Source: Burkholderia sp. GAS332 (GTDB lineage: Bacteria; Pseudomonadota; Gammaproteobacteria; Burkholderiales; Burkholderiaceae). Taken from it: a stretch of DNA of 64,000 bases. The stretch lies in assembly GCA_900142905.1 (NCBI GenBank), contig FSRV01000001.1, forward strand, positions 1,240,001 to 1,304,000. Reading direction: 5' to 3'. This document shows positions 56,178-64,000 of this stretch, in pieces. How positions within the stretch are numbered: the stretch's first letter is position 1; each line of letters begins with the position of its first letter. A program made the position numbers and the translations under genes. The notes below the pieces were generated by a model. That model was not told where the DNA came from and ran no database searches. It saw nothing but the letters and a program-made list of their open reading frames with translations.

Positions 56178-57332
56178 GTGTTGCCGTCATTTTCTCCCGC
56201 TTTGCTCGCACTCGCCGACGGCACGGTCTTTCGTGGTTACTCGATCGGCGCCCCCGGGCATACGATCGGCGAAGTCGTGTTCAACACCGCTATCACCGGC
56301 TATCAGGAAATCCTGACCGACCCGAGCTATGCGCGCCAGATCGTGACCCTCACGTATCCGCACATTGGTAACGTCGGCGTGAATGCCGAAGACGTCGAAG
56401 CCACGAAAGTCCATGCCGCCGGCCTGATCATCCGCGATCTGCCGGTTCTCGCGTCGAACTTCCGCATGGAGCGCACGCTCCCGCAATATCTGAAGGACGA
56501 AGGCGTGGTCGCCATCGCCGGTCTCGATACCCGCATGCTGACCCGCGTGCTGCGCGACAAAGGTGCGCAGAACGGCGCGATTCTCGCCGGCTCGGATGAC
56601 GAGGCGAAGGCAATCGAGCTCGCGCGTTCGTTCCCGGGTTTGTCGGGCATGGACCTCGCGAAGGTCGTGTCGACCAAGGAAAGCTACGAATGGACCCAGA
56701 CCGAATGGCGTCTGGGCTCCGGCTACGGCACGCAGAACGCGCCGAAGTATCGTGTGGTCGCGTTCGATTACGGCGTCAAGTACAACATTCTGCGCATGCT
56801 GGCTGAGCGCGGCTGCCACGTCACCGTGCTGCCGGCAGAAGCCTCCGCGGCTGACGCGCTTGCGCTCAACCCGGACGGCGTGTTCCTGTCGAACGGCCCC
56901 GGTGATCCGGAGCCGTGCGATTACGCGATTCGCGCTACCAAAGAGCTGATCGAACGCGGCATTCCGACCTTCGGCATTTGCCTTGGCCACCAGATCATGG
57001 GCCTCGCGCTCGGCGCCAAGACCTTGAAGATGAAGACCGGCCACCACGGCGCGAACCATCCGGTGAAGGATCTAGAAGACGGCCGCGTGGTCATCACATC
57101 GCAGAATCACGGCTTCGCGGTCGACGCCGACACGCTGCCGGCCAACGCCAAGGTCACGCACATCTCGCTGTTCGACGGCACGTTGCAAGGCTTCGCGCTG
57201 ACCGACAAACCGGCGTTCTGCTTCCAGGGTCACCCGGAAGCGTCGCCTGGTCCGCACGACATCGCCTATCTGTTCGACCGCTTCACGGCGTTGATGGACA
57301 CGAAGAAGGCTGGCAAGACCGCAGCGGCATAA
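56178..57332 (+). CDS. carA: Carbamoyl phosphate synthase small subunit
   Basis: A 384-residue glutaminase subunit that supplies ammonia for carbamoyl phosphate, the precursor of arginine and pyrimidines. Glutamine-amidotransferase motifs are [11 protein letters not shown] (nucleophilic Cys) and the His-Glu pair in [13 protein letters not shown] 56178 is supported by AAGGAG at 56166 and gives [14 protein letters not shown]; the in-frame extension back to 55944 is rejected. carB follows after 154 bases. Confidence 0.95.
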   Translation: MLPSFSPALLALADGTVFRGYSIGAPGHTIGEVVFNTAITGYQEILTDPSYARQIVTLTYPHIGNVGVNAEDVEATKVHAAGLIIRDLPVLASNFRMERTLPQYLKDEGVVAIAGLDTRMLTRVLRDKGAQNGAILAGSDDEAKAIELARSFPGLSGMDLAKVVSTKESYEWTQTEWRLGSGYGTQNAPKYRVVAFDYGVKYNILRMLAERGCHVTVLPAEASAADALALNPDGVFLSNGPGDPEPCDYAIRATKELIERGIPTFGICLGHQIMGLALGAKTLKMKTGHHGANHPVKDLEDGRVVITSQNHGFAVDADTLPANAKVTHISLFDGTLQGFALTDKPAFCFQGHPEASPGPHDIAYLFDRFTALMDTKKAGKTAAA

Positions 57333-57486
57333 GCAGCAGCATGTGAGGCGCCCCAGCGGCGCGCGGCTCGCAACGCGATTGGCGCAATAGGCGCACGCAA
57401 GGCGAGCCGCACACAACAGAGCGCGCGCAACGGTGAGACGACGCGCGCCGACAGAAAGAATTCAGGAATACATTAGCGAGAGCGTT

Positions 57487-60400
57487 ATGCCCAAGCGGAC
57501 AGACATTAAGAGCATCCTCATTATCGGCGCGGGTCCGATCATCATCGGCCAGGCGTGCGAGTTCGACTACTCGGGCGCGCAGGCATGCAAGGCGCTGCGT
57601 GAGGAAGGCTACAAGGTCATTCTCGTCAACAGCAATCCGGCGACGATCATGACCGACCCGAACACGGCCGACGTGACCTACATCGAGCCGATCACGTGGG
57701 AAGTGGTGGAGCGCATCATCGCCAAGGAACGCCCGGACGCGATCCTGCCGACGATGGGCGGCCAGACCGCGCTGAACTGCGCGCTGGATCTGCACGCGCA
57801 CGGCGTGTTGGACAAGTACAAGGTCGAGCTGATCGGCGCCTCGCCGGAAGCGATCGACAAGGCGGAAGACCGCCAGAAGTTCAAAGACGCGATGACCAAG
57901 ATCGGCCTCGGTTCGGCCAAATCGGGCACCGCGCATTCGATGGAAGAAGCGCTGCAGGTACAGGCCGACATCGCTGTGCAAACGGGTAGCGGCGGTTATC
58001 CGGTCGTGATCCGTCCGTCGTTCACGTTGGGCGGCTCCGGTGGCGGCATTGCGTACAACCGCGACGAATTCGAAGAGATCTGCAAGCGCGGTCTCGACCT
58101 GTCGCCCACGCGCGAACTGCTGATCGAAGAATCGCTGCTCGGTTGGAAAGAGTACGAGATGGAAGTGGTCCGCGATAAAAAGGACAACTGCATCATCGTT
58201 TGCTCGATCGAAAACCTGGACCCGATGGGCATCCACACCGGCGACTCGATTACCGTCGCGCCGGCGCAAACGCTCACGGACAAGGAATATCAGATCCTGC
58301 GTAACGCATCGCTCGCCGTGCTGCGCGAAATCGGCGTGGACACGGGCGGTTCGAACGTGCAGTTCTCGATCAATCCGAAAGACGGCCGCATGGTCGTGAT
58401 CGAAATGAATCCGCGCGTGTCGCGTTCGTCGGCATTGGCGTCGAAAGCCACGGGCTTCCCGATCGCCAAGATCGCGGCGAAACTCGCGGTCGGCTACTCG
58501 CTCGACGAGTTGAAGAACGAAATCACCGGCGGCCAGACCCCGGCCTCGTTCGAACCGACGATCGACTACGTCGTTACCAAGATCCCGCGTTTCGCGTTCG
58601 AAAAATTCCGCGAAGCCGATTCGCGCCTGACCACGCAGATGAAGTCGGTCGGCGAAGTGATGGCGATTGGCCGCACCTTCCAGGAATCGTTCCAGAAGGC
58701 GCTGCGCGGTCTGGAAGTGGGTGTGGACGGTCTGGACGAAAAGACCGTCAACCGCGACGAGATCATCCGCGAGATCGGCGAAGCCGGTCCGGATCGCATC
58801 TGGTATGTCGGCGACGCGTTCCGTGTCGGCATGACGGCCGAAGAGATCTTCGAAGAGACCTCGATCGACCCGTGGTTCCTCGCGCAGATCGAACAGATCG
58901 TCCTGAAGGAAAAGGCGCTCGCTGGCCGCACGCTGGCAAGCCTGTCGAAGGAAGAACTCAAGTATCTGAAGCAAAGCGGTTTCTCGGACCGCCGTCTGGC
59001 GAAGCTGCTTGGCGCGAAGCCGGCGGAAGTGCGTCAACGCCGTATCGAGTTGAACGTGCGCCCGGTCTACAAGCGCGTCGACACCTGCGCGGCCGAGTTC
59101 GCCACGAAAACCGCCTACATGTACTCGACCTACGAGGAAGAGTGCGAAGCGAACCCGACCAACAACAAGAAGATCATGGTGCTGGGCGGTGGCCCGAATC
59201 GGATCGGCCAGGGTATTGAGTTCGACTACTGCTGCGTGCACGCCGCGCTCGCCATGCGCGAAGACGGTTACGAAACGATCATGGTCAACTGCAACCCTGA
59301 GACAGTCTCGACCGACTACGACACGTCCGATCGTCTGTACTTCGAATCGCTGACGCTCGAAGACGTGCTCGAAATCGTCGACAAGGAAAAACCGGTTGGC
59401 GTGATCGTTCAGTACGGCGGTCAAACGCCGCTGAAGCTCGCGCTCGATCTCGAAGCGAACGGCGTGCCGATCGTCGGCACGTCGCCGGACATGATCGACG
59501 CCGCGGAAGACCGCGAGCGTTTCCAGAAGCTGCTGCAGGACCTCGGTCTGCGTCAACCGCCGAACCGTACCGCACGTGCTGAAGACGAAGCCCTGAAGCT
59601 CGCCGAGGAAATCGGCTACCCGCTGGTGGTGCGTCCGTCGTACGTGCTGGGCGGCCGCGCCATGGAAATCGTCCACGAGCCGCGTGACCTCGAGCGTTAC
59701 ATGCGCGAGGCCGTGAAGGTGTCGAACGATTCGCCGGTGCTGCTCGACCGCTTCCTCAACGACGCAATCGAATGCGACGTGGATTGCATCTCCGATGGCA
59801 AAGCCGTGTTCATCGGCGGCGTGATGGAGCACATCGAACAAGCGGGTGTCCACTCGGGCGACTCGGCTTGCTCGCTGCCGCCGTACTCGCTGTCGAAGGA
59901 AACCATTGCTGAGTTGAAGCGCCAGACCGGCGCGATGGCGAAGGCGCTGAACGTGATCGGCCTGATGAATGTGCAGTTCGCGATCCAGCAGGTGCCGCAG
60001 GCCGATGGGTCGAAGGAAGACGTCATCTACGTGCTCGAAGTGAACCCGCGCGCATCGCGTACGGTGCCGTACGTGTCGAAGGCGACCAGCCTGCCGCTCG
60101 CCAAGATCGCCGCGCGCGCAATGGTCGGCCAGACGCTGGCACAGCAGGGCGTAACGAAGGAAATCGTTCCGCCGTACTTCAGCGTGAAAGAAGCCGTGTT
60201 CCCGTTCGTCAAGTTCCCGGCAGTCGATCCGGTGCTCGGACCGGAAATGCGTTCGACCGGTGAAGTGATGGGCGTGGGTCAGACGTTCGGCGAAGCGCTG
60301 TTCAAGTCGCAACTCGCCGCAGGCTCGCGTCTGCCGGAGTCGGGCACGGTGCTGCTGACCGTGATGGACGCCGACAAGCCGAAGGCCGTCGAAGTCGCGC

Positions 60401-60741
60401 GCATGCTGCACGAACTCGGCTACCCGATCGTCGCAACCAAGGGCACGGCTGCCGCGATCGAAGCGGCCGGCGTGCCGGTCAAGGTCGTCAACAAGGTGAA
60501 GGACGGCCGTCCGCACATCGTCGACATGATCAAGAACGGCGAAATCGCGCTGGTCTTCACGACCGTCGACGAAACCCGCGCGGCGATCGCCGACTCGCGT
60601 TCGATCCGCATGAGCGCCCAGGCGAACAAGGTCACGTACTACACGACGATGTCCGGTGCACGGGCCGCGGTTGAAGGTTTGCGCTATTTGAAGAACCTGG
60701 AAGTCTATGATTTACAAGGTCTTCACGCTCGCCTAAACTAA
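57487..60741 (+). CDS. carB: Carbamoyl phosphate synthase large subunit
   Basis: A 1,084-residue enzyme (E. coli 1,073) with two homologous ATP-grasp halves and a C-terminal MGS-like allosteric domain. The first half opens [19 protein letters not shown] and the second [20 protein letters not shown]. It combines bicarbonate, ATP and ammonia from CarA. ATG 57487 gives the standard [11 protein letters not shown] start; an in-frame extension to 57433 is not needed. A terminator-like structure lies between it and greA. Confidence 0.97.
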   Translation: MPKRTDIKSILIIGAGPIIIGQACEFDYSGAQACKALREEGYKVILVNSNPATIMTDPNTADVTYIEPITWEVVERIIAKERPDAILPTMGGQTALNCALDLHAHGVLDKYKVELIGASPEAIDKAEDRQKFKDAMTKIGLGSAKSGTAHSMEEALQVQADIAVQTGSGGYPVVIRPSFTLGGSGGGIAYNRDEFEEICKRGLDLSPTRELLIEESLLGWKEYEMEVVRDKKDNCIIVCSIENLDPMGIHTGDSITVAPAQTLTDKEYQILRNASLAVLREIGVDTGGSNVQFSINPKDGRMVVIEMNPRVSRSSALASKATGFPIAKIAAKLAVGYSLDELKNEITGGQTPASFEPTIDYVVTKIPRFAFEKFREADSRLTTQMKSVGEVMAIGRTFQESFQKALRGLEVGVDGLDEKTVNRDEIIREIGEAGPDRIWYVGDAFRVGMTAEEIFEETSIDPWFLAQIEQIVLKEKALAGRTLASLSKEELKYLKQSGFSDRRLAKLLGAKPAEVRQRRIELNVRPVYKRVDTCAAEFATKTAYMYSTYEEECEANPTNNKKIMVLGGGPNRIGQGIEFDYCCVHAALAMREDGYETIMVNCNPETVSTDYDTSDRLYFESLTLEDVLEIVDKEKPVGVIVQYGGQTPLKLALDLEANGVPIVGTSPDMIDAAEDRERFQKLLQDLGLRQPPNRTARAEDEALKLAEEIGYPLVVRPSYVLGGRAMEIVHEPRDLERYMREAVKVSNDSPVLLDRFLNDAIECDVDCISDGKAVFIGGVMEHIEQAGVHSGDSACSLPPYSLSKETIAELKRQTGAMAKALNVIGLMNVQFAIQQVPQADGSKEDVIYVLEVNPRASRTVPYVSKATSLPLAKIAARAMVGQTLAQQGVTKEIVPPYFSVKEAVFPFVKFPAVDPVLGPEMRSTGEVMGVGQTFGEALFKSQLAAGSRLPESGTVLLTVMDADKPKAVEVARMLHELGYPIVATKGTAAAIEAAGVPVKVVNKVKDGRPHIVDMIKNGEIALVFTTVDETRAAIADSRSIRMSAQANKVTYYTTMSGARAAVEGLRYLKNLEVYDLQGLHARLN

Positions 60742-60771
60742 GGCTTCGAATACCTGTCCAAGATGTAAGTG

Positions 60772-60865
60772 CCGCGGTTAAGCGGCGTTCCGCAGGTGCT
60801 GCGGGCCGGGTTTGGTCCCGCGCTCCGGCCCTTGCGGAATGCACTTAACCGCGGTGATTTTTTTT
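60772..60865 (+). terminator. Long structured terminator in the carB-greA gap
   Basis: CCGCGGTTAAG (60772-60782) pairs with CTTAACCGCGG (60844-60854). An inner TTCCGCA/TGCGGAA stem and a GC-rich apex lie inside, and eight T residues follow at 60858-60865. It ends 27 bases before the greA ATG. Confidence 0.8.
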
Positions 60866-60892
60866 ACGGCTGTTTTTTGCATAGAGTTGTTT

Positions 60893-61369
60893 ATGAGCAC
60901 TGTTCCATTGACGAAGCGCGGCGCGGAAATGTTGCGCGATGAATTGCAGCGCCTGAAATCGGTTGAGCGTCCCTCGGTGATCAATTCGATCGCGGAAGCG
61001 CGTGCCCAGGGCGATCTGTCGGAAAACGCGGAATACGACGCCGCGAAGGAAAAGCAGGGCTTCATCGAAGGCCGGATTGCCGAAATCGAATCGAAGCTGG
61101 CCGGCGCGCAGGTGATCGACCCGTCCAAGGTGGACGCGGACGGCCGCGTGGTGTTCGGCGCGACGCTCGAACTCGAAGACCTCGATTCGGGTGCGAAGGT
61201 CAAATACCAGATCGTCGGCGACGACGAAGCGGACATCGACCACGGTCTGATCTCGATCAGCTCGCCGATCGCGCGCGCGTTGATCGGCAAGTCGGAAGGC
61301 GACGTTGCATCCGTGCAGGCGCCGGGCGGCGTGCGCGAGTACGAAATCATCGCGGTTAGCTACGTTTGA
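60893..61369 (+). CDS. greA: Transcription elongation factor GreA
   Basis: A 158-residue factor that rescues backtracked RNA polymerase by stimulating transcript cleavage. The N-terminal coiled coil has the tip acidic pair ([16 protein letters not shown]), and the C-terminal FKBP-like domain contains [19 protein letters not shown] 60893 gives the standard [12 protein letters not shown] start; the in-frame start at 60812 lies inside the terminator stem and is rejected. Confidence 0.97.
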   Translation: MSTVPLTKRGAEMLRDELQRLKSVERPSVINSIAEARAQGDLSENAEYDAAKEKQGFIEGRIAEIESKLAGAQVIDPSKVDADGRVVFGATLELEDLDSGAKVKYQIVGDDEADIDHGLISISSPIARALIGKSEGDVASVQAPGGVREYEIIAVSYV

Positions 61370-61902
61370 AGGCGGCCCCGGTGCCCTTGATGCCGCATCG
61401 ACTGTTCCGTCTGTTGACGGTGGTGTGGGTCGGTAGTCTGTTGACGATCGGCTATGCCGTCGCGCCGGTGTTGTTCACGTCGCTCGACCGGATGACGGCG
61501 GGCGCCGTGGCGGCGCAACTGTTTCGTATCGAGGGCGTGCTGGGCGCGGTGTGCGGCATTTTGCTGCTGGGTCTGGCGAACGTCCTGGTTCGTCGCGGCA
61601 GCGACGCGTATCGTCGTTTGCGCTGGTTGATCGCCGGTATGCTGGTATGCGTGCTGGTGGGTTACTTTGCGTTGCAGCCGTTCATGAATGCACTGCGCAT
61701 TGCCGCGCTGGAAGCGGGCACTGATGTCGGGCATTCGGCTTATGCGACGCGCTTTGGCATCCTGCATGGCGTGTCGAGTCTGTTCTACCTGATCGAGAGC
61801 CTGCTGGGTGTGGCGCTGGTGTGGAAACTGCCGGCGAGCTTCGGCGTCGTGACAGCGGAGCAGGGCACTCGCAGCAGCGCTACGGGGAAAGTAGCCGGTT
61901 GA
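61366..61902 (+). CDS. DUF4149-like membrane protein
   Basis: About 173-178 residues with four predicted membrane helices ([55 protein letters not shown] and [19 protein letters not shown]). GYAVAPVLF and RFGILHGVS resemble the DUF4149 family. Candidate starts are TTG 61366 (overlapping the greA stop), GTG 61381 and ATG 61390. Translational coupling with greA is possible. Function unknown. Confidence 0.72.
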   Translation: MKAAPVPLMPHRLFRLLTVVWVGSLLTIGYAVAPVLFTSLDRMTAGAVAAQLFRIEGVLGAVCGILLLGLANVLVRRGSDAYRRLRWLIAGMLVCVLVGYFALQPFMNALRIAALEAGTDVGHSAYATRFGILHGVSSLFYLIESLLGVALVWKLPASFGVVTAEQGTRSSATGKVAG

Positions 61903-62026
61903 GTGGTGCGGCCCCGGTTTGCTGAAGCGGATTGCCTGTAGACTTAACCCAGTGGCGTGACCCAGGCGGTTTGCCCGAGCCGCTCACGCCAAGGTGCGGA
62001 CACCGCCCGCACCTCTCATCATTCGC

Positions 62027-62557
62027 TTACTTCGACGACTGATGCGCGCGCTTCGCGCTGGTTTGGCGCTTTTTGGCGCGCTTGATGTTGCCGCCTTGCG
62101 TAACGCGTTCATTGCCGCGCACCACGACAGCTTTTGCCTTCGGCTTGCGCATCGGGATTTCGCTGGGCTTCACCACCGTGACCACGCGCGGTGCGCGGCC
62201 TTTGCCCGGTTTGGCTTCGACAGCCGCTTCGCGGGCGCTCGGCAGGGCGCCGCGCTTGGCCTTCACTGCGGGTTGTGCCGCGGCTTCCGGCTTCCAGATC
62301 ACCAGCAGCTTGCCGATATGCTGGATCGGTGCAGCGTTCAGCTTGTCGCAGATCTGTTCGTAGATGGCGAGGCGCTCTTCGCGTTCGTCGCCGAACACGC
62401 GGATTTTGATCAGTTGATGTGCGCCAAGGTGGACCTTGATCTCCGACAGCACAGCGTCGGTCAAGCCTTCGGCGCCGACGAGCACGACCGGTTTGAGCGC
62501 ATGTGCCTGGGAGCGCAATTCGGCGCGTTGATCGGAAGAGACTTTAAGGGCTGGCAT
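62027..62557 (-). CDS. yhbY: YhbY/CRM-domain RNA-binding protein with basic C-terminal tail
   Basis: A 176-residue protein. The CRM domain (first 95 residues) shows RAELRSQAHALKPVVLVGAE, the GxxG-type loop region KVHLGAHQLIKIRV and AAPIQHIGKLLVIWKP. YhbY binds pre-50S ribosomal particles in E. coli. The remaining 80 residues are rich in Lys, Arg, Ala and Pro, absent from the 97-residue E. coli protein. It is divergent from rlmE, the usual arrangement in this position. Confidence 0.92.
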   Translation of the reverse strand: MPALKVSSDQRAELRSQAHALKPVVLVGAEGLTDAVLSEIKVHLGAHQLIKIRVFGDEREERLAIYEQICDKLNAAPIQHIGKLLVIWKPEAAAQPAVKAKRGALPSAREAAVEAKPGKGRAPRVVTVVKPSEIPMRKPKAKAVVVRGNERVTQGGNIKRAKKRQTSAKRAHQSSK

Positions 62558-62739
62558 GGAAAGTGGGAGACTCGACTAAAATGGCGGCACCTGCATTTCC
62601 GAGAGATTCGGCCAATAGCGCAGGGCGGCGCGTCAGAACAACAGAATCGCGGATGACTGCCAGTTTTGGCGGTGGCCGCGCGAATTAACCGCGTATTATC
62701 CCCTAAAGCGCCACATTTCGCAGCAAGAGTTCACCTTTA

Positions 62740-63402
62740 ATGGCAAAAAACAAGTTCAACACGGCGTGGTTGCATGATCACATCAACGACCCGTACGTCA
62801 AAATGGCGCAGCGGGAGGGCTATCGCGCCCGCGCAGCCTACAAGCTGAAGGAAATCGACGAGCAGGACAAGCTGATCCGGCCAGGCCAGGTGATTGTCGA
62901 CCTCGGTTCGGTGCCGGGCAGCTGGAGTCAGTATGCCCGCAACAAGCTCGCCAAGGGCTCGCAGCGCGACGCCGAGCGCGAGGGCGGCATCGACGGCACG
63001 ATCATCGCGCTGGATATGCTGCCGATGGAGCCGATCGCCGACGTCCATTTCATTCAGGGCGATTTCCGCGAAGACTCGGTTCTCCTCCAATTGGAAGAAT
63101 TGGTCGGGGAACGCCAGGTTGATCTTGTAATTTCGGATATGGCGCCCAACCTGTCGGGAGTGGCGGTGGCGGATGCCGCGCGAATCGAGCATCTGTGCGA
63201 TATCGCGATGGAATTTTCGCAAAACCACCTGAAGCCGGATGGCGCCCTTTTAGTCAAATGTTTTCATGGCAGCGGTTATAGCCAGATTGTCGAAAAGTTC
63301 AAGCGCCAGTTCAAGGTGGTGGCGGCCCGCAAGCCGAAAGCCTCGCGGGACAAGTCGTCAGAAACATTTATTTTGGGTAAGCATCTCAAGCGGCCCGCAT
63401 AG
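62740..63402 (+). CDS. rlmE: 23S rRNA 2'-O-methyltransferase (U2552)
   Basis: A 220-residue RrmJ/FtsJ-type enzyme that methylates U2552 of 23S rRNA late in 50S assembly. The catalytic K-D-K-E set is Lys35 ([13 protein letters not shown]), Asp133 (SDMAPNLSG), Lys173 ([11 protein letters not shown]) and Glu208 (KSSETF). The SAM loop is DLGSVPGSW. It lies directly upstream of ftsH, as in many proteobacteria. Confidence 0.97.
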   Translation: MAKNKFNTAWLHDHINDPYVKMAQREGYRARAAYKLKEIDEQDKLIRPGQVIVDLGSVPGSWSQYARNKLAKGSQRDAEREGGIDGTIIALDMLPMEPIADVHFIQGDFREDSVLLQLEELVGERQVDLVISDMAPNLSGVAVADAARIEHLCDIAMEFSQNHLKPDGALLVKCFHGSGYSQIVEKFKRQFKVVAARKPKASRDKSSETFILGKHLKRPA

Positions 63403-63591
63403 GCGTGCTGCAGGAAGGTCCCGCATCGGCCGATAAGGTGCCCATGGCGCCGGAAATTGGCGCCCCGATGGTCCGCTACGCTATTTCTGTGGTAGTGAAA
63501 CCTTATGGCAGGGGTCTGCGGACTGGATTAGAATGCTTTCGTGGTGCCGCAAGGCAAATGTAGGCGCCCGTCTAAGTGAAGGAGTGGTGCT

Positions 63592-64000
63592 TTGAACAAC
63601 AATATGTTTTCGAAAGCAGCAGTGTGGCTGGTTATCGCACTGGTGCTGTTTACGGTGTTCAAGCAGTTCGACAAGCCCCGTGTCCAGGAAGGCGTTTCCT
63701 ATTCGCAGTTCATGGACGACGCGAAGAACGGCAAAGTCAAGAACGTCATTGTCCAGGGGCGGAACCTCACGGTCACTCCAGCAGACGGCCAGAAGTACCA
63801 GATCGTGTCGCCCGGCGACATCTGGATGGTCGGCGATCTGATGAAGTATGGCGTTCAGGTGAGCGGCAAGGCTGATGACGAACCGAATGCGCTGGTGTCC
63901 GCGCTGTACTACCTTGGACCGACGATCCTGATCATCGGCTTCTGGTTCTACATGATGCGACAGATGCAGGGGGGCGGGAAAGGCGGTGCGTTCTCGTTCG
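63592..64000 (+). CDS. ftsH: ATP-dependent membrane protease FtsH (N-terminal part; gene runs off window)
   Basis: The first 136 residues of a membrane AAA+ zinc protease that degrades RpoH, LpxC and unassembled membrane proteins. Translation probably starts at TTG 63592, placed 8 bases after AAGGAG (63579-63584), giving NNNMFSKAAVWLVIALVLF; ATG 63604 is an alternative. TM1 is at about residues 7-23, a periplasmic domain follows, and TM2 at about 103-120 leads to a Gly-rich linker. The AAA and protease domains lie beyond the window end. Confidence 0.93.
   Translation, partial: MNNNMFSKAAVWLVIALVLFTVFKQFDKPRVQEGVSYSQFMDDAKNGKVKNVIVQGRNLTVTPADGQKYQIVSPGDIWMVGDLMKYGVQVSGKADDEPNALVSALYYLGPTILIIGFWFYMMRQMQGGGKGGAFSF

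Noticed and set aside
57283..60516. 1,077-codon minus-strand ORF opposite carB
   Set aside because: Long antisense frames are common in high-GC genes. Its translation is Arg/His-rich and has no domain features, while carB on the plus strand is fully supported.
1..64000. CRISPR arrays or cas genes
   Set aside because: No regularly spaced identical repeats of 25-40 bases and no Cas protein motifs were seen; the short phased repeats have units of 9, 11 or 14 bases without spacers.

Overview
This 64 kb window is high-GC betaproteobacterial chromosome, most likely Burkholderiaceae and probably Paraburkholderia. The genus is inferred from gene order and protein sequence; no database was searched. 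Supporting signs are the fatty-acid cluster leading into an rpoE-rseA-mucB-mucD-lepA-lepB-rnc-era-recO-pdxJ-acpS-nagZ run, an EF-P with arginine at position 32 next to its rhamnosyltransferase EarP, and the tRNA and cytochrome-oxidase assembly genes. Most of the window is conserved housekeeping DNA.

Layout. At 1-990 on the minus strand lie a cut-off RsmI-like methylase and a Maf/YceF pyrophosphatase. From 1.2 to 8.2 kb the plus strand carries the DUF177-rpmF-plsX-fabH-fabD-fabG-acpP-fabF lipid cluster. A small membrane protein gene and the envelope-stress operon rpoE-rseA-mucB-mucD follow, then a glutaredoxin-like gene, lepA-lepB, and rnc-era-recO-pdxJ-acpS-nagZ up to 21.4 kb. A minus-strand block (21.5-25.7 kb) encodes an orphan sigma-54 activator, EF-P and EarP. 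A complete 2.94-kb group II intron (25,889-28,827) sits between earP and uvrC, in the uvrC leader and in the same orientation as uvrC.

After uvrC and pgsA come two identical tRNA-Gly genes and a tRNA-Cys. A short, less conserved stretch of secreted and membrane proteins of unknown role follows (32.7-36.7 kb). Next are a copper-delivery trio for cytochrome oxidase (CtaG-type, PCuAC, Sco), trehalose synthesis (otsBA), two fused permease-ATPase ABC exporters around a GT4 glycosyltransferase, and membrane proteins. The last part holds tRNA-Val, dnaQ, rnhA, a methyltransferase, gloB, mltD, an MFS transporter, carAB, greA, a DUF4149 protein, yhbY, rlmE and the start of ftsH.

I did not find a convincing new multi-gene system. 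The least ordinary signals are non-coding. They are the group II intron, whose exon-binding sites, domain V and branch-point A can be read directly, and a set of palindromes before its ORF. There is also a 9-bp-phased array of GTWAC boxes upstream of rpoE, a three-way-junction element between acpP and fabF, an 11-bp-phased repeat before pgsA, and leader hairpins before greA, lepA and rnc.
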